From assembly GCF_000718255.1 (NCBI RefSeq), contig NZ_JOFJ01000023.1, positions 16,803 through 80,802 on the forward strand: a stretch of 64,000 nt of DNA, given 5' to 3'. Positions 45,445 through 54,092 of this stretch are shown here, piece by piece. The position numbers were made by a program, and so were the translations under genes. How positions within the stretch are numbered: position 1 is the stretch's first letter; each line of letters begins with the position of its first letter. Source of the stretch: Spirillospora albida. Its GTDB lineage: Bacteria; Actinomycetota; Actinomycetes; Streptosporangiales; Streptosporangiaceae. Below the pieces are notes generated by a model. That model was not told where the DNA came from. It searched no databases and saw nothing but the letters and a program-made list of their open reading frames with translations.

Positions 45445-45749
45445 CGCACTCCCCGAGGTCAAAAGTAATGGAATGTTAAAGCGTCCCGCTTGCCGTCCTG
45501 GGGTCGCAGGGGCGTCCGCCTCAGGACAGTGGGACGTGGCAACGCCGAGGATGGTGCCGGGGAACGCGCTCGGGAACGCGGCCCGGCCTCGGGCCGCGCG
45601 GGTTCGAGGACTGCTCGGAGTCGGGGATTCGTGCAGGTCACGGTGCCGGGCGGCGGTGCACGAACGCTTGCAGGGGCGTGTTCGTGGACCGCGTCGGCGC
45701 CGGCCGCGATCGTAGCGGGCGGACGGCCCCGCCGGAAGGCGCGGGCGTC
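45445..45749. other. 305-bp gap between the kinase and the TetR remnant
   Basis: I see no gene here. The first 40 bases upstream of the kinase are AT-rich (around 45460-45482) and probably hold its promoter. The rest is GC-rich without a coding frame that has sensible third positions. Confidence 0.4.
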
Positions 45750-46193
45750 TCAGACCTGCGGGTTCGCCATGGCGGTGCCCATGAGCGACCTGACCCCGCG
45801 CCGGAGCTCGTCCGGGGTGATGTCCTCGAGGATGAGCCGCTGCAGGAGGAACCCGGGCAGGGTGCCGAAGAGCGTCTTGGCGACGGCCGTGGCGTCCGCG
45901 TCCCGGGGCAGGTGGCCCGCGTCGATCAGGCGGCGGGTGTAGAGCACGCACGTGCCCAGCAGGTCGGCGATGTTCTCTTTGGCGTAGTGGCGGACGTCCG
46001 GGTCGGTCATGGCGAGCGCCCACGCCTGGGGGGCGAGGCGGACCGGCCCGTCGGTGCCGGACAGCTCGACGAGGCGGTCGGCGAGGCTCCCGGCCACCTC
46101 GTCCATCGGGGGCAGCGGATCCCTGAGCGCGATGTCGGCGAAGTACGTGCGGATATCGCCGATCGTGCCGCCGAGGATGGCCTTGACGATGCA
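45750..46193 (-). pseudogene. TetR-family regulator remnant lacking its DNA-binding domain
   Basis: A frame of about 147 codons reads as the ligand-binding half of a TetR protein, from IVKAILGGTIGDIRTYFADIA through PMDEVAGSLADRLVELSG to GTAMANPQV. Upstream of the Ile codon near 46190 the reading turns into unrelated residues and reaches a stop at 46203-46205. The helix-turn-helix of about 50-60 residues is missing. An internal ATG at 46106 could start a 118-residue peptide, but it would have no DNA-binding domain. The break coincides with the start of a truncated gene on the other strand, so a deletion removed both 5' ends. Confidence 0.75.
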
Positions 46194-46528
46194 CCTGGGC
46201 GATCACCGGCCTGGCGGCGGTGATCGGGCACCCGGGACTCGGCCTCGGGGGCCTCACGTTCATGCTGCTCGGCAACCCGCTGTCGGCCGCGGCGTCCGCG
46301 CCCGAACTGCTCCCGCAGCCCTGGGGCGACCTCGGGGCGCTGCTGCCGCCGGGAGCCACCGTCACCCTGCTGCGTTCGGCCGCGTACTTCGACGGCGCCG
46401 GAGCCGCCGGTCCCCTCGCGGTCCTCGCGGCCTGGGCCGTGGCCGGCCTCGCCCTCCTGGCCGCCGCCGCTCTGCGCGCACGCCCCCAGGAGGGGCTTGT
46501 CCGCGACCGCGAGCCCGCGCTGACCTGA
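46193..46528 (+). pseudogene. C-terminal remnant of an ABC-2-type membrane protein
   Basis: This frame of about 111 codons begins abruptly with TWAITGLAAVIGHPGLGLGG, continues FMLLGNPLSAAASAPELLPQPWG, and ends in a final membrane helix (PLAVLAAWAVAGLALLAAAALR). It looks like the last two or three transmembrane segments of an ABC-2-type permease or related integral membrane protein of 300 residues or more. A stop at 46184-46186 closes the frame upstream and no ribosome-binding site serves the GTG at 46220. Membrane proteins of this kind are often divergent from a TetR gene, which is exactly what the neighbouring remnant is. Confidence 0.65.
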
Positions 46529-46535
46529 CCCGATC

Positions 46536-46579
46536 CATCTGGCGAGCCCGTGCGGGAAGCCGCGCGGGCTCGCCAGATG
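46536..46579. terminator. 20-bp hairpin with GAAG tetraloop
   Basis: CATCTGGCGAGCCCG (46536-46550) pairs exactly with 46565-46579. The stem continues through one T-G pair and GCGG/CCGC to a GAAG loop. It follows the remnant's stop by 7 bases and would insulate the peptide-transport operon. Confidence 0.85.
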
Positions 46580-46677
46580 ATGCTCACCCGGTGGTGACAT
46601 TCGCGCCGTTCCCCGGCGCGCCGGGTAATCGATCCGTAGCATTCCGTGCTCGTTCCCGATTGCCCGGAAGGGGAGTG

Positions 46678-47643
46678 ATGGCGGCGTTCCTGCTGCGCCG
46701 ACTGGTACGCGGCCTCGTCCTCGTCCTGCTGGCGTCCTCCCTCGCCTACCTGCTCGCCGCGTACGCGCTGCGGCCCCGCGCCGAACTCGAGGGCCGGACG
46801 CCGCGTCCGCCGGAGGCCGTCATCGACGCGCAGCTCACGCGCCACAACCTGAACGACCGCACGCCCCTGGCCGACCGGTTCCGCGTCTGGGCGACGGGCG
46901 TGGCGCACGGGAGCTTCGGGCGGACCAGGGAGGGGGAACCGGTCGACGGCGAGCTGTGGCGCCGCCTCGGTGTCAGCGCCCGGCTCCTCCTGCCCGGGAC
47001 GGTGCTGGGATGCGTCCTCGGCGTCCTCCTCGGCGCGTACGCGGCGATCCGGCACGGCGGCGCGGCCGACCACGCCGTCACCTTCCTCGGGTACCTCCTC
47101 CTCGCCGCCCCCGTGTTCGTGCTCGCCGTCCTGTTGCAGACGGCCGCCGCCGAGGCGAACGACGCGACGGGCCTGCGGCTCCTCACCTGGGTGGGGGAGC
47201 CGCCGGGCGGCGGACCGCTCGAAGCGGTCCGGCACGCGGCGCTGCCGACCGCGACGATCGCCCTCGCGCAGGCGGCCCTGGTCGGCCGATACCAGCGCGC
47301 TCTGATGCTGGACGTCCTGCACGCCGACTACGTGCGCACGGCGCGCGCCAGGGGCCTGCGGAGGCGGGACGCGCTGCTGCGGCACGGGCTGCGCGTCGCG
47401 CTGGTCCCGATGACCGCGCACGCCGCCGCCACGTCCGGGCCGGTGCTGTTCGGCGGCGTCTGCGCCGAGCGGGTGTTCGGCCGGCACGGGCTCGGCGCCT
47501 GGCTCGTCGAGGCGATCGCGCGCGGTGACGTGCACGTCGCGGCGGCCGTGACCTGCCTCGCGGCGTGCGCCGTGGTCCTCACCGGGCTGGCGGCGGACGT
47601 CCTGAGCGGGATCCTCGACCCGCGGGTGCGGGCCGCATGCTGA
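46678..47643 (+). CDS. Peptide ABC transporter permease, DppB/OppB type
   Basis: This 321-residue inner-membrane permease has a first membrane segment at 8-28, an extracytoplasmic stretch (about 30-95), and a BPD_transp_1 domain with the EAA loop at about 220-245 (DYVRTARARGLRRRDALLRHGLR). GGAAGGGGAG precedes the ATG. It overlaps the next permease gene by seven bases. The set dppB-C-D/F-A here is complete, but the gene order with the binding protein last is less usual. Confidence 0.9.
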   Translation: MAAFLLRRLVRGLVLVLLASSLAYLLAAYALRPRAELEGRTPRPPEAVIDAQLTRHNLNDRTPLADRFRVWATGVAHGSFGRTREGEPVDGELWRRLGVSARLLLPGTVLGCVLGVLLGAYAAIRHGGAADHAVTFLGYLLLAAPVFVLAVLLQTAAAEANDATGLRLLTWVGEPPGGGPLEAVRHAALPTATIALAQAALVGRYQRALMLDVLHADYVRTARARGLRRRDALLRHGLRVALVPMTAHAAATSGPVLFGGVCAERVFGRHGLGAWLVEAIARGDVHVAAAVTCLAACAVVLTGLAADVLSGILDPRVRAAC

Positions 47644-48464
47644 CGGGCCGAGCCGCCGCCGGGCTGCTCCTGCTCGGGATGATCGTCCTGCTGGTGTTCG
47701 CGGGGCCGCCGGCGTCGCCGTGGGACTGGGACCGCACCGACCTGACCGCCTTCGGGGAGGGGCCGTCCGCCCGCCATTGGCTCGGGACCACGCAGAGCGG
47801 ACGGGACGTCTTCGCGCTCACCCTGCACGCGGCGCGGCGGTCGCTGCTCATCGGCCTTCTGGTCGCCGTCCTCTCGACGGGCCTCGCCGCCGTGGTGGGA
47901 ACGCTCGCCGGGTTCCTGGGCGGCCGCCTGGACCGGGCCCTGATGGGCGGTGTCGACCTGATGCTCGTCCTCCCGCCCTTCCTCGTCGTCGCCGTCCTCT
48001 CGCCCTTCCTGGACGCGAACGGAAGAGGCTGGGCGCTGGTCCCCCTCCTGGCGGCGTTCCTCTGGATGGCGACGGCCCGGTCGGTGCGCGCCATGACGGT
48101 CTCCCTGCGGGACCGTGAGTTCGTCATGGCCGCCCGCTTCCTCGGGGTCCCCGCCCGGCGCGTGGTCCTGCGGCATGTCGTGCCCCACCTGGCCTCGCTC
48201 CTGGCGGTGGACGTGAGCGTCACGGTGGGAACGGCGATCATCGCGGAGAGCGGGCTGTCCTATCTCGGATTCGGGGTCCGGCCTCCCGACGCGTCCCTCG
48301 GGACCCTCCTCGCGGACGCGGGGAGCGGCGCGATCGCCTCCCCGGTGCCGTTCGGGTTCGCCGCGAGCCTGCTGGTGCTGATCGTCTTCGCGGTGAGCCT
48401 GCTCGGGGACGGGTTGCGGGACGTCCTCGACCCGGAGTTCGGGCCAGAGGCGGCGCGGCCGTGA
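47637..48464 (+). CDS. Peptide ABC transporter permease, DppC/OppC type
   Basis: This 275-residue permease has the family motif HWLGTTQSGRDVFAL at about 44-58, five to six membrane segments and the EAA loop DREFVMAARFLGVPARRVVLRHVVP at about 160-185. ESGLSYLGFGVRPPDASLG near 205 is also typical. The ATG lies inside the end of the DppB-type gene, and its own TGA overlaps the GTG of the ATPase gene, indicating translational coupling. Confidence 0.9.
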   Translation: MLTGRAAAGLLLLGMIVLLVFAGPPASPWDWDRTDLTAFGEGPSARHWLGTTQSGRDVFALTLHAARRSLLIGLLVAVLSTGLAAVVGTLAGFLGGRLDRALMGGVDLMLVLPPFLVVAVLSPFLDANGRGWALVPLLAAFLWMATARSVRAMTVSLRDREFVMAARFLGVPARRVVLRHVVPHLASLLAVDVSVTVGTAIIAESGLSYLGFGVRPPDASLGTLLADAGSGAIASPVPFGFAASLLVLIVFAVSLLGDGLRDVLDPEFGPEAARP

Positions 48465-50194
48465 ACCCGCTCGAGGTCACGGATCTGAGGGTCGCTCTTC
48501 CCTCGGGCGTGCGGGCCGTTGACGGAGCGGGCTTCGAGGTCCGCTCAGGTGAGGTGCTCGGAGTCGTGGGGGAGTCGGGTTCCGGCAAGACCACATTGGG
48601 CCTTGCGGTGATGGGGCTGCTTCCGGCGGGCGCTCGTGTGGCGGGCTCCGTACGGCTCCGCGGTGAGGAACTGCTGGGGCGGACGGACGCCGAACTGTCC
48701 CGGATACGTGGCAACGACCTGGCGATGGTGTTCCAGGACCCGCTGTCGGCGCTCACCCCCGTCCACCCGGTCGGCGACCAGATCGCGGAGACCATCCGGA
48801 TCCATCAGGGCGTCCGGCGCGCGGCGGCGCGGGCTCGGGCCGTCGAGCTGCTCGACCTGGTCGGGGTGCCGGGGGCGGCGCGGCGGGCGCGCGCCCATCC
48901 GCACGAGCTGTCGGGCGGCATGCGGCAGCGCGTCCTCATCGCCATGGCGATCGCCAACCGCCCGGCCGTGATCATCGCGGACGAGCCCGTGACGGCGCTC
49001 GACACCATCGCCCGCTCGCGGATCCTCGACGTGCTCCGTGTCGCGCAGGCGTCCACCGGAGCCGCGATCGTGCTCATCACGCACGACCTCGATGCCGTCA
49101 CCGGATTCGCCGACCGCGTCATGGTGATGAGCGAGGGCCGGATGGCGGACGCCGGACCCGGCCGCGAGCTCCCGGCAGTGGAGGTGGCGCCCGTCCCCGC
49201 TCGCCCCGCCAGAGCGAGCCGGCCCGTCGTGCTGGAGGTGAGCGGGCTCGTCCGCCATCACTCTCTGCCGCGGGGGACGCCGGCGCGGCGCCGGGCGGGG
49301 GCCGTCCGCGCTGTGGACGGCGTCGGCTTCGACGTACGGGAGGCGGAGACGGTCGCGCTGGTGGGGGAGTCCGGCTGCGGAAAGACCACGACGCTGATGG
49401 AGATCATGCGGCTCGCGCGTCCGCAGGGAGGGCGCGTCATGGTCATGGGCCAGGACACCGCGGCCCTGACCAGGGCCCGCCGGAAGGCGCTGCGCAGGGA
49501 TGTCCAGGTCGTCTTCCAGGACCCGTACTCCTCCCTCGACCCGAGGATGCGCGTGTCGGACATCATCGCGGAACCGCTCACCGCGCACAGGTTCCCGCGC
49601 GCCCTGATCGGCGACCGCGTCCGGGATCTGCTCGCCATGGTCGACCTGGACCCCGCCCACGCCCGCCGCCACCCGCACGCCCTCTCGGGTGGGCAGAGGC
49701 AACGGGTGGGCATCGCGAGAGCCCTCGCGCTGGAGCCGCGCCTGGTGCTCCTGGACGAACCCGTCGCCGCACTGGACGTCACGCTCAGGGCCGGTGTCCT
49801 CGACCTCCTGTCGGACCTCCGCTCCCGGCTCGGCCTGGCCTACCTGCTCGTGACCCATGACCTCACGGTCGTCCGCCGTATCGCCGACCGGGTCGCCGTC
49901 ATGCACCAGGGACGCATCGTGGAGACGGGGCCGGTGGACGAGGTGTTCCACCGCCCCGCCCATCCGTACACGCGTGCGCTCCTCGATCCGCGCTTCCCGC
50001 CACGGGACGGCCCGTCCGACCCCGCCGCACCGATCCCCGGCTGCCGGTTCCGGATCCGCTGCCCGCACTACGCCGCCCTCGGCCCCCGCTGCGCAGGCCT
50101 CTGCGACGTGGTCGATCCGCAGCCGGGCGAGGGGCACGGGGGCCGCGGCGTCGCCTGCCATCACCCGCTCGTCACCCTGGAGGCCGCAACGTGA
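48461..50194 (+). CDS. Fused double ATPase of the peptide ABC transporter (DppD-DppF fusion)
   Basis: This 577-residue protein has two complete nucleotide-binding domains. The first has Walker A GESGSGKTT at 37-45 and signature LSGGMRQRV. The second has Walker A GESGCGKTT at 302-310 and signature LSGGQRQRV. Walker B strands (IIADEPVTALD, LVLLDEPVAALD) and switch His residues are in both. The C-terminal oligopeptide-transporter tail has a Cys cluster (GCRFRIRCPHYAALGPRCAGLC), the usual 4Fe-4S-like site. Single-chain fusions occur in actinobacteria. The GTG start and TGA stop both overlap their neighbours. Confidence 0.92.
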   Translation: MNPLEVTDLRVALPSGVRAVDGAGFEVRSGEVLGVVGESGSGKTTLGLAVMGLLPAGARVAGSVRLRGEELLGRTDAELSRIRGNDLAMVFQDPLSALTPVHPVGDQIAETIRIHQGVRRAAARARAVELLDLVGVPGAARRARAHPHELSGGMRQRVLIAMAIANRPAVIIADEPVTALDTIARSRILDVLRVAQASTGAAIVLITHDLDAVTGFADRVMVMSEGRMADAGPGRELPAVEVAPVPARPARASRPVVLEVSGLVRHHSLPRGTPARRRAGAVRAVDGVGFDVREAETVALVGESGCGKTTTLMEIMRLARPQGGRVMVMGQDTAALTRARRKALRRDVQVVFQDPYSSLDPRMRVSDIIAEPLTAHRFPRALIGDRVRDLLAMVDLDPAHARRHPHALSGGQRQRVGIARALALEPRLVLLDEPVAALDVTLRAGVLDLLSDLRSRLGLAYLLVTHDLTVVRRIADRVAVMHQGRIVETGPVDEVFHRPAHPYTRALLDPRFPPRDGPSDPAAPIPGCRFRIRCPHYAALGPRCAGLCDVVDPQPGEGHGGRGVACHHPLVTLEAAT

Positions 50195-51867
50195 CCCTGC
50201 GCACCCGTATCGGCCGGGTGACGGCCGCCGCCCTCGTTGCGGCGACGGGCTGCGGCGCGCCGTCGCACGGCGAGGGCGCGGCCGGCGCGCTGCCCGCGTC
50301 GGACATCGGCCCCGTCCCGCGCGACCGTGTCCTGACCGGCGGAACGCTCCGCTGGCCCCTGCCGGAATTCCCGTCCCAGTGGAACTTCCACCACGTGAAC
50401 GGCATGAAAGGGGTGGTGGAGCAGGTCGTGCAGGGCGCCCTGCCGTTTCTGATGCGCGCCGACGCGCAGGCCGTGCCCCGTCCCGTCCCGGAGTACCTCC
50501 GGTCGGCGCACCTCACGCGCACACGGAACGGGCAGACGGTCACGTACCGGCTGAACCCCCGCGCCCGGTGGTCGGACGGCCGGCCCATCGGCCTCCGCGA
50601 CTTCGCGGCGCAGGCCCGCGCGCTCTCCGGGCACGATCCGCGTTTCCAGGTCGCCGCCGTCACCGGCTACCGCCAGATCACCCGGGTGGAGCGCGGTGAG
50701 GACGACCACGTCGTGAAGGTGACGTTCGCCGGGACGTACGCCGACTGGCGGAGCCTCTTCAGCCCGCTCTATCCGGCGATGACCAACGCCCGCCCCGACG
50801 CGTTCGACACCGCCTGGACGAATCGGCTGCCCGTCACCGCCGGCCCCTTCCGGCTCCAGCGCATCGACAGGACCGCCAAGACGGTGACGATGGTCCGCGA
50901 TCCCCGGTGGTGGGGCCCGCGCGCCAGACTCGACCGCATCGTCTACCGCGCCCTCGACCCCAGCGCCGCGCCGGGAGCGTTCGCCAACCGCGAGATCGAC
51001 CTGATGGACGTCGGCCTGGACGCGGACGCGCTGAGGAGGGTGCGGCGCGTGCCGGGGGCGGTGATCCGCCGGGCGGGCGGACCCGACTGGCGGCACCTCA
51101 CCTTCAACGCCGCGCGTCCCGCCCTGTCCGACGTGCGGGTGCGGCGCGCGGTGATGCTCGGCATCGACCGTGACGTGCTCGTCCGCTCCGACCTGTCCGG
51201 GCTCGGCGTTCCCCGGCGTACCCTCGGCAACCACCTCTACGTGAACACCCAGAAGGGCTACCGGGACAACTCCGCGGAGCTGGGCCGCCACGACCCTGAC
51301 GAGGCCGGGCGGCTCCTGGACGAGGCGGGCTGGGCACGGCACGGGAGGTACCGCGCCAAGGCGGGACGTGTGCTCGCGCTGCGCTTCGTGGTCGCGTCCG
51401 GCGTGGCGGGTGGGCGGCGGGAGGGCGAGCTCACCCGCGTGCTGCTGGAGCGCATCGGGATCCGGGTGGACATCGAGACCGTGCCCGCGGACGACCTGTT
51501 CGACCGGTACGTCGTGCCGGGGCGCTTCGACATCGTCCCGTTCTCGTGGCTCGGGACGTCCTTCCCCCTGTCGACGCTGAGAGGCGTCTTCGCCCGTCCC
51601 GGCCGGGGCGGCGCCGGGCAGAACTTCTCCCGGGCGGGGACGGCCGCGATCGACGCGGCCATGGATCGTGCGATCGCCGAGACCGACGCGGAGCGCGCGC
51701 AGGACCTGGCGAACCGCGCCGACCGCCTCATCTGGCGCCAGGCGCTCGTCCTGCCGCTGTACCAGCGCCCCCAGCTCGTCGCCGTGCGCGGGGACCTCGC
51801 CAACATCGGCGCCTGCGGGTTCCTGGAACCGGCCTACCAGGACATCGGGTTCACCCGGCCCGGATGA
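50191..51867 (+). CDS. Peptide-binding lipoprotein, solute-binding family 5 (DppA/OppA type)
   Basis: This 558-residue protein has a short signal peptide with lipobox LVAATGC, lipidated at C21. The family-5 fold shows YRLNPRARWSDGRPIGLRDF (about 110-130), PVTAGPFRLQRID and HLTFNAARPALSDVRVRRAV. It ends with an L-P-L-Y-Q-R-P-Q strand near 530, usual for these proteins. The GTG start overlaps the ATPase stop. It defines the cluster as a peptide or similar importer; the ligand is unknown. Confidence 0.88.
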   Translation: MTLRTRIGRVTAAALVAATGCGAPSHGEGAAGALPASDIGPVPRDRVLTGGTLRWPLPEFPSQWNFHHVNGMKGVVEQVVQGALPFLMRADAQAVPRPVPEYLRSAHLTRTRNGQTVTYRLNPRARWSDGRPIGLRDFAAQARALSGHDPRFQVAAVTGYRQITRVERGEDDHVVKVTFAGTYADWRSLFSPLYPAMTNARPDAFDTAWTNRLPVTAGPFRLQRIDRTAKTVTMVRDPRWWGPRARLDRIVYRALDPSAAPGAFANREIDLMDVGLDADALRRVRRVPGAVIRRAGGPDWRHLTFNAARPALSDVRVRRAVMLGIDRDVLVRSDLSGLGVPRRTLGNHLYVNTQKGYRDNSAELGRHDPDEAGRLLDEAGWARHGRYRAKAGRVLALRFVVASGVAGGRREGELTRVLLERIGIRVDIETVPADDLFDRYVVPGRFDIVPFSWLGTSFPLSTLRGVFARPGRGGAGQNFSRAGTAAIDAAMDRAIAETDAERAQDLANRADRLIWRQALVLPLYQRPQLVAVRGDLANIGACGFLEPAYQDIGFTRPG

Positions 51868-51883
51868 CCCCGCCGGCCGGACG

Positions 51884-52645
51884 TCACGGAACGGCGAGCT
51901 CGATGCCCTTGAGGTCGCTCGTGTACCGCGCGTTCCACACGTACAGCTTGAGGTCGTCCGGGGAAACGCCGTCCTTGAGCGGGAGGTCGGACGCCACCCG
52001 CACGAGGTAGGACGCCCCGGCGGGCATCGTCGTCTCGGCGCCGTCCCGGATCGGCGGCTTGGAGCCGTCGAGCCGTGCCGTGACGCGCGCGTGGTTGGGC
52101 AGCGTGCAGAGGCTGCTCGGGATGCCCGGCTGGGGCATGCAGCGCTCCAGCGCGTTCGCGGGCACCTGCGCGCGCGGCATGAACAGGTCGGCGGGGTAGT
52201 CCAGCAGTACGGGACGCCGCTGGGTGTTCGTGATGACGTAGTCGGCGTAGGCGTACGTCATTCCGTTCGGCGGCGGCTGCGTGGCGCCGAGGGGGCTCGC
52301 GTCGGTGCCGGTCCTCACCGCGGCGATCCGGTAGCCGTACCCCTCCGGCGTGGTGAAGTTCAGCGGCGGCCCCGTCTCCGGCATGGGCGCCGTGGCGCCC
52401 TGCTCGCCCGCGGCTCCCCGCCCGTCGGTGGCGCCCTGGCCCGCCAGGGCGGACTGGGGGTCGTCGTCGGCTCCCGGGCGCAGGACCACGATCCCCACCG
52501 CCACCGCGGCGATCCCCACGGCCCCGGTCAGAGCGCCCGCGAGGCCGACCCGTCCCGCGCCGGTCTTCCGCCGCCGGCGGTGCGCGCTGTGGTCGCCCGC
52601 GCGGCGGCCGGTCTCGTAGCTGTCGGGCAGGTACCTCTCGGGCAT
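51884..52645 (-). CDS. Single-pass membrane protein of unknown function
   Basis: This 253-residue protein has a charged cytoplasmic N-terminus (RRAGDHSAHRRRRK), one membrane helix at about 33-55, a Gly/Ala-rich linker and a beta-rich extracytoplasmic domain (about 95-253). The outer domain resembles DUF4352/immunoglobulin-like telokin domains. It has two cysteines that could pair (RCMPQ, SLCTL). I do not recognise a specific family. A GTG at 52684 could extend it by 13 residues, but the ATG at 52645 has GGAAG just upstream. It converges on the peptide-binding protein gene. Confidence 0.65.
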   Translation of the reverse strand: MPERYLPDSYETGRRAGDHSAHRRRRKTGAGRVGLAGALTGAVGIAAVAVGIVVLRPGADDDPQSALAGQGATDGRGAAGEQGATAPMPETGPPLNFTTPEGYGYRIAAVRTGTDASPLGATQPPPNGMTYAYADYVITNTQRRPVLLDYPADLFMPRAQVPANALERCMPQPGIPSSLCTLPNHARVTARLDGSKPPIRDGAETTMPAGASYLVRVASDLPLKDGVSPDDLKLYVWNARYTSDLKGIELAVP

Positions 52646-52805
52646 CGCTTCCGTGCTCCCCTCGGGCGTCTCAAGGCTCGGCACAAGGCTGCCGGTAGCG
52701 CTCCGTAGGCGCGTCCTGGCGGGAGCCAGACACGATACCGGACGCCGGATCGCGGGCCTCCGGTCGTCTCAGGGCAGGGAAATGTCCGACAAGGCCGGTC
52801 GCGGC

Positions 52806-54092
52806 TTACCAGGCGCGCCCCAGGAGGGCGTCCGGGCCGAGGCCCCGCAGCGACGCGTCCAGCACCTCGGCGGTGTGCGCCACCGCGATCGGGGTCCCGC
52901 GGCGGCGCAGCGCGGTCGCGATCTGCATCGTGCAGCCCGGGTTCGCGGCGACCAGCAGTTCCGCCCCGGTGGCGGCCACGTTCCCGGCCTTCCGGTCGCC
53001 CAGTTCGGCGGCCGTTCCGGGGTTCAGGACGTTGTAGGTCCCGGCCGATCCGCAGCAGATGTCCGGGTCGGCGACCTCGCGGACGGTCAGCTCGGGGATC
53101 CCGGAGAGCAGCGCGCGCGGCTGGGCGCGGACACCCTGCGCGTGGGAGAGGTGGCAGGCGTCGTGGTAGGCGACGGTGACCGGAAGTGGACGACGGGCCG
53201 CGCGGGGACCGAGTTCCAGGAGGAACTCGGCGAGGTCCCGGGTCTTGCCCGACACCGCCCCCGCCCGGCGGGCCCAGGACGGGTCGTCCGCCAGCAGCGT
53301 CCGGTACTCCTTCATGGCCGATCCGCAGCCCGCCGCGTTCACGACGACGACGTCGGCGGACTCGAACGCCTCGATCGTCCTGCGCGCGAAGGCCCGGCCC
53401 TCCTCCGCGCGTCCGGAATGCACGGACAGGGCCCCGCAGCAGCCCTGCCCCTTGGGGATGAGGACGTCGCAGCCCTCAAGGGCGAGGACCCGTGCCGTGG
53501 CCGCGTTCACCTCCGGGAAGAACTCTCCCTGCACGCAGCCCGTCAGCATGGCGACCGTCGCCCGCCGCTCGCCGCGCGCCGCGACCCGTTCCGGCAGCCG
53601 CGGCGCCCTGCCGAGCGGTGGTGCGAGACGCTCCATCGCCGCCAGGGAGGGCGAGACCCGCTCCAGGACGCCCGTCCGGCGGACGAGCCGGTCGAGCCCC
53701 GTCCGCTGGTACGCGCGCAGCGGGCCCCGCAGGGCGCGGAGCCGCCGCCGGTAGGGGAAGAGCCGGAAGATGGCCTCACGGACCGCGCGGTCCCTCAGCG
53801 GACGCGGATGCTCGTCCTCCACCTGGGCGCGGGTCATCTCGATGAGCCGGTCGTACTGCACACCGGACGGGCAGGCGGTCACGCACGCCATGCAGCCGAG
53901 GCAGGCATCGAAGTGCTTCACCATGGGGGCGCTCATGGGCGCCCCCTCCGCGTGCTGCTGCATGAGGTGGATACGGCCCCGGGGCGAGTCCATCTCCTCG
54001 CCCCACAGGACGTAGGTGGGGCAGGTGGGGAGGCAGAAACCGCAATGGACGCAGTCGCCGAGCAGCTTCGGGAGGTCGTCGTGGCCGCTCAT
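52806..54092 (-). CDS. glcF: Glycolate oxidase iron-sulfur subunit GlcF
   Basis: This 428-residue subunit carries two ferredoxin-type 4Fe-4S motifs, C14-C17-C20-C24 and C64-C67-C70-C74. These are followed by two CCG domains (GCCGALSVHSG at about 225 and ICCGSAGTYNVL at about 350). It passes electrons from the flavin subunits to the membrane. GGAGGT lies 5 bases before the ATG, which overlaps the glcE stop. The gene ends with TAA, rare in this window. Confidence 0.92.
   Translation of the reverse strand: MSGHDDLPKLLGDCVHCGFCLPTCPTYVLWGEEMDSPRGRIHLMQQHAEGAPMSAPMVKHFDACLGCMACVTACPSGVQYDRLIEMTRAQVEDEHPRPLRDRAVREAIFRLFPYRRRLRALRGPLRAYQRTGLDRLVRRTGVLERVSPSLAAMERLAPPLGRAPRLPERVAARGERRATVAMLTGCVQGEFFPEVNAATARVLALEGCDVLIPKGQGCCGALSVHSGRAEEGRAFARRTIEAFESADVVVVNAAGCGSAMKEYRTLLADDPSWARRAGAVSGKTRDLAEFLLELGPRAARRPLPVTVAYHDACHLSHAQGVRAQPRALLSGIPELTVREVADPDICCGSAGTYNVLNPGTAAELGDRKAGNVAATGAELLVAANPGCTMQIATALRRRGTPIAVAHTAEVLDASLRGLGPDALLGRAW

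Noticed and set aside
43468..47535. An apparent 1355-codon minus-strand frame covering the kinase and the region upstream
   Set aside because: Only the part from 45444 down reads as a kinase. The remainder is antisense to the TetR remnant, hairpin and permease gene and has no recognisable domain.
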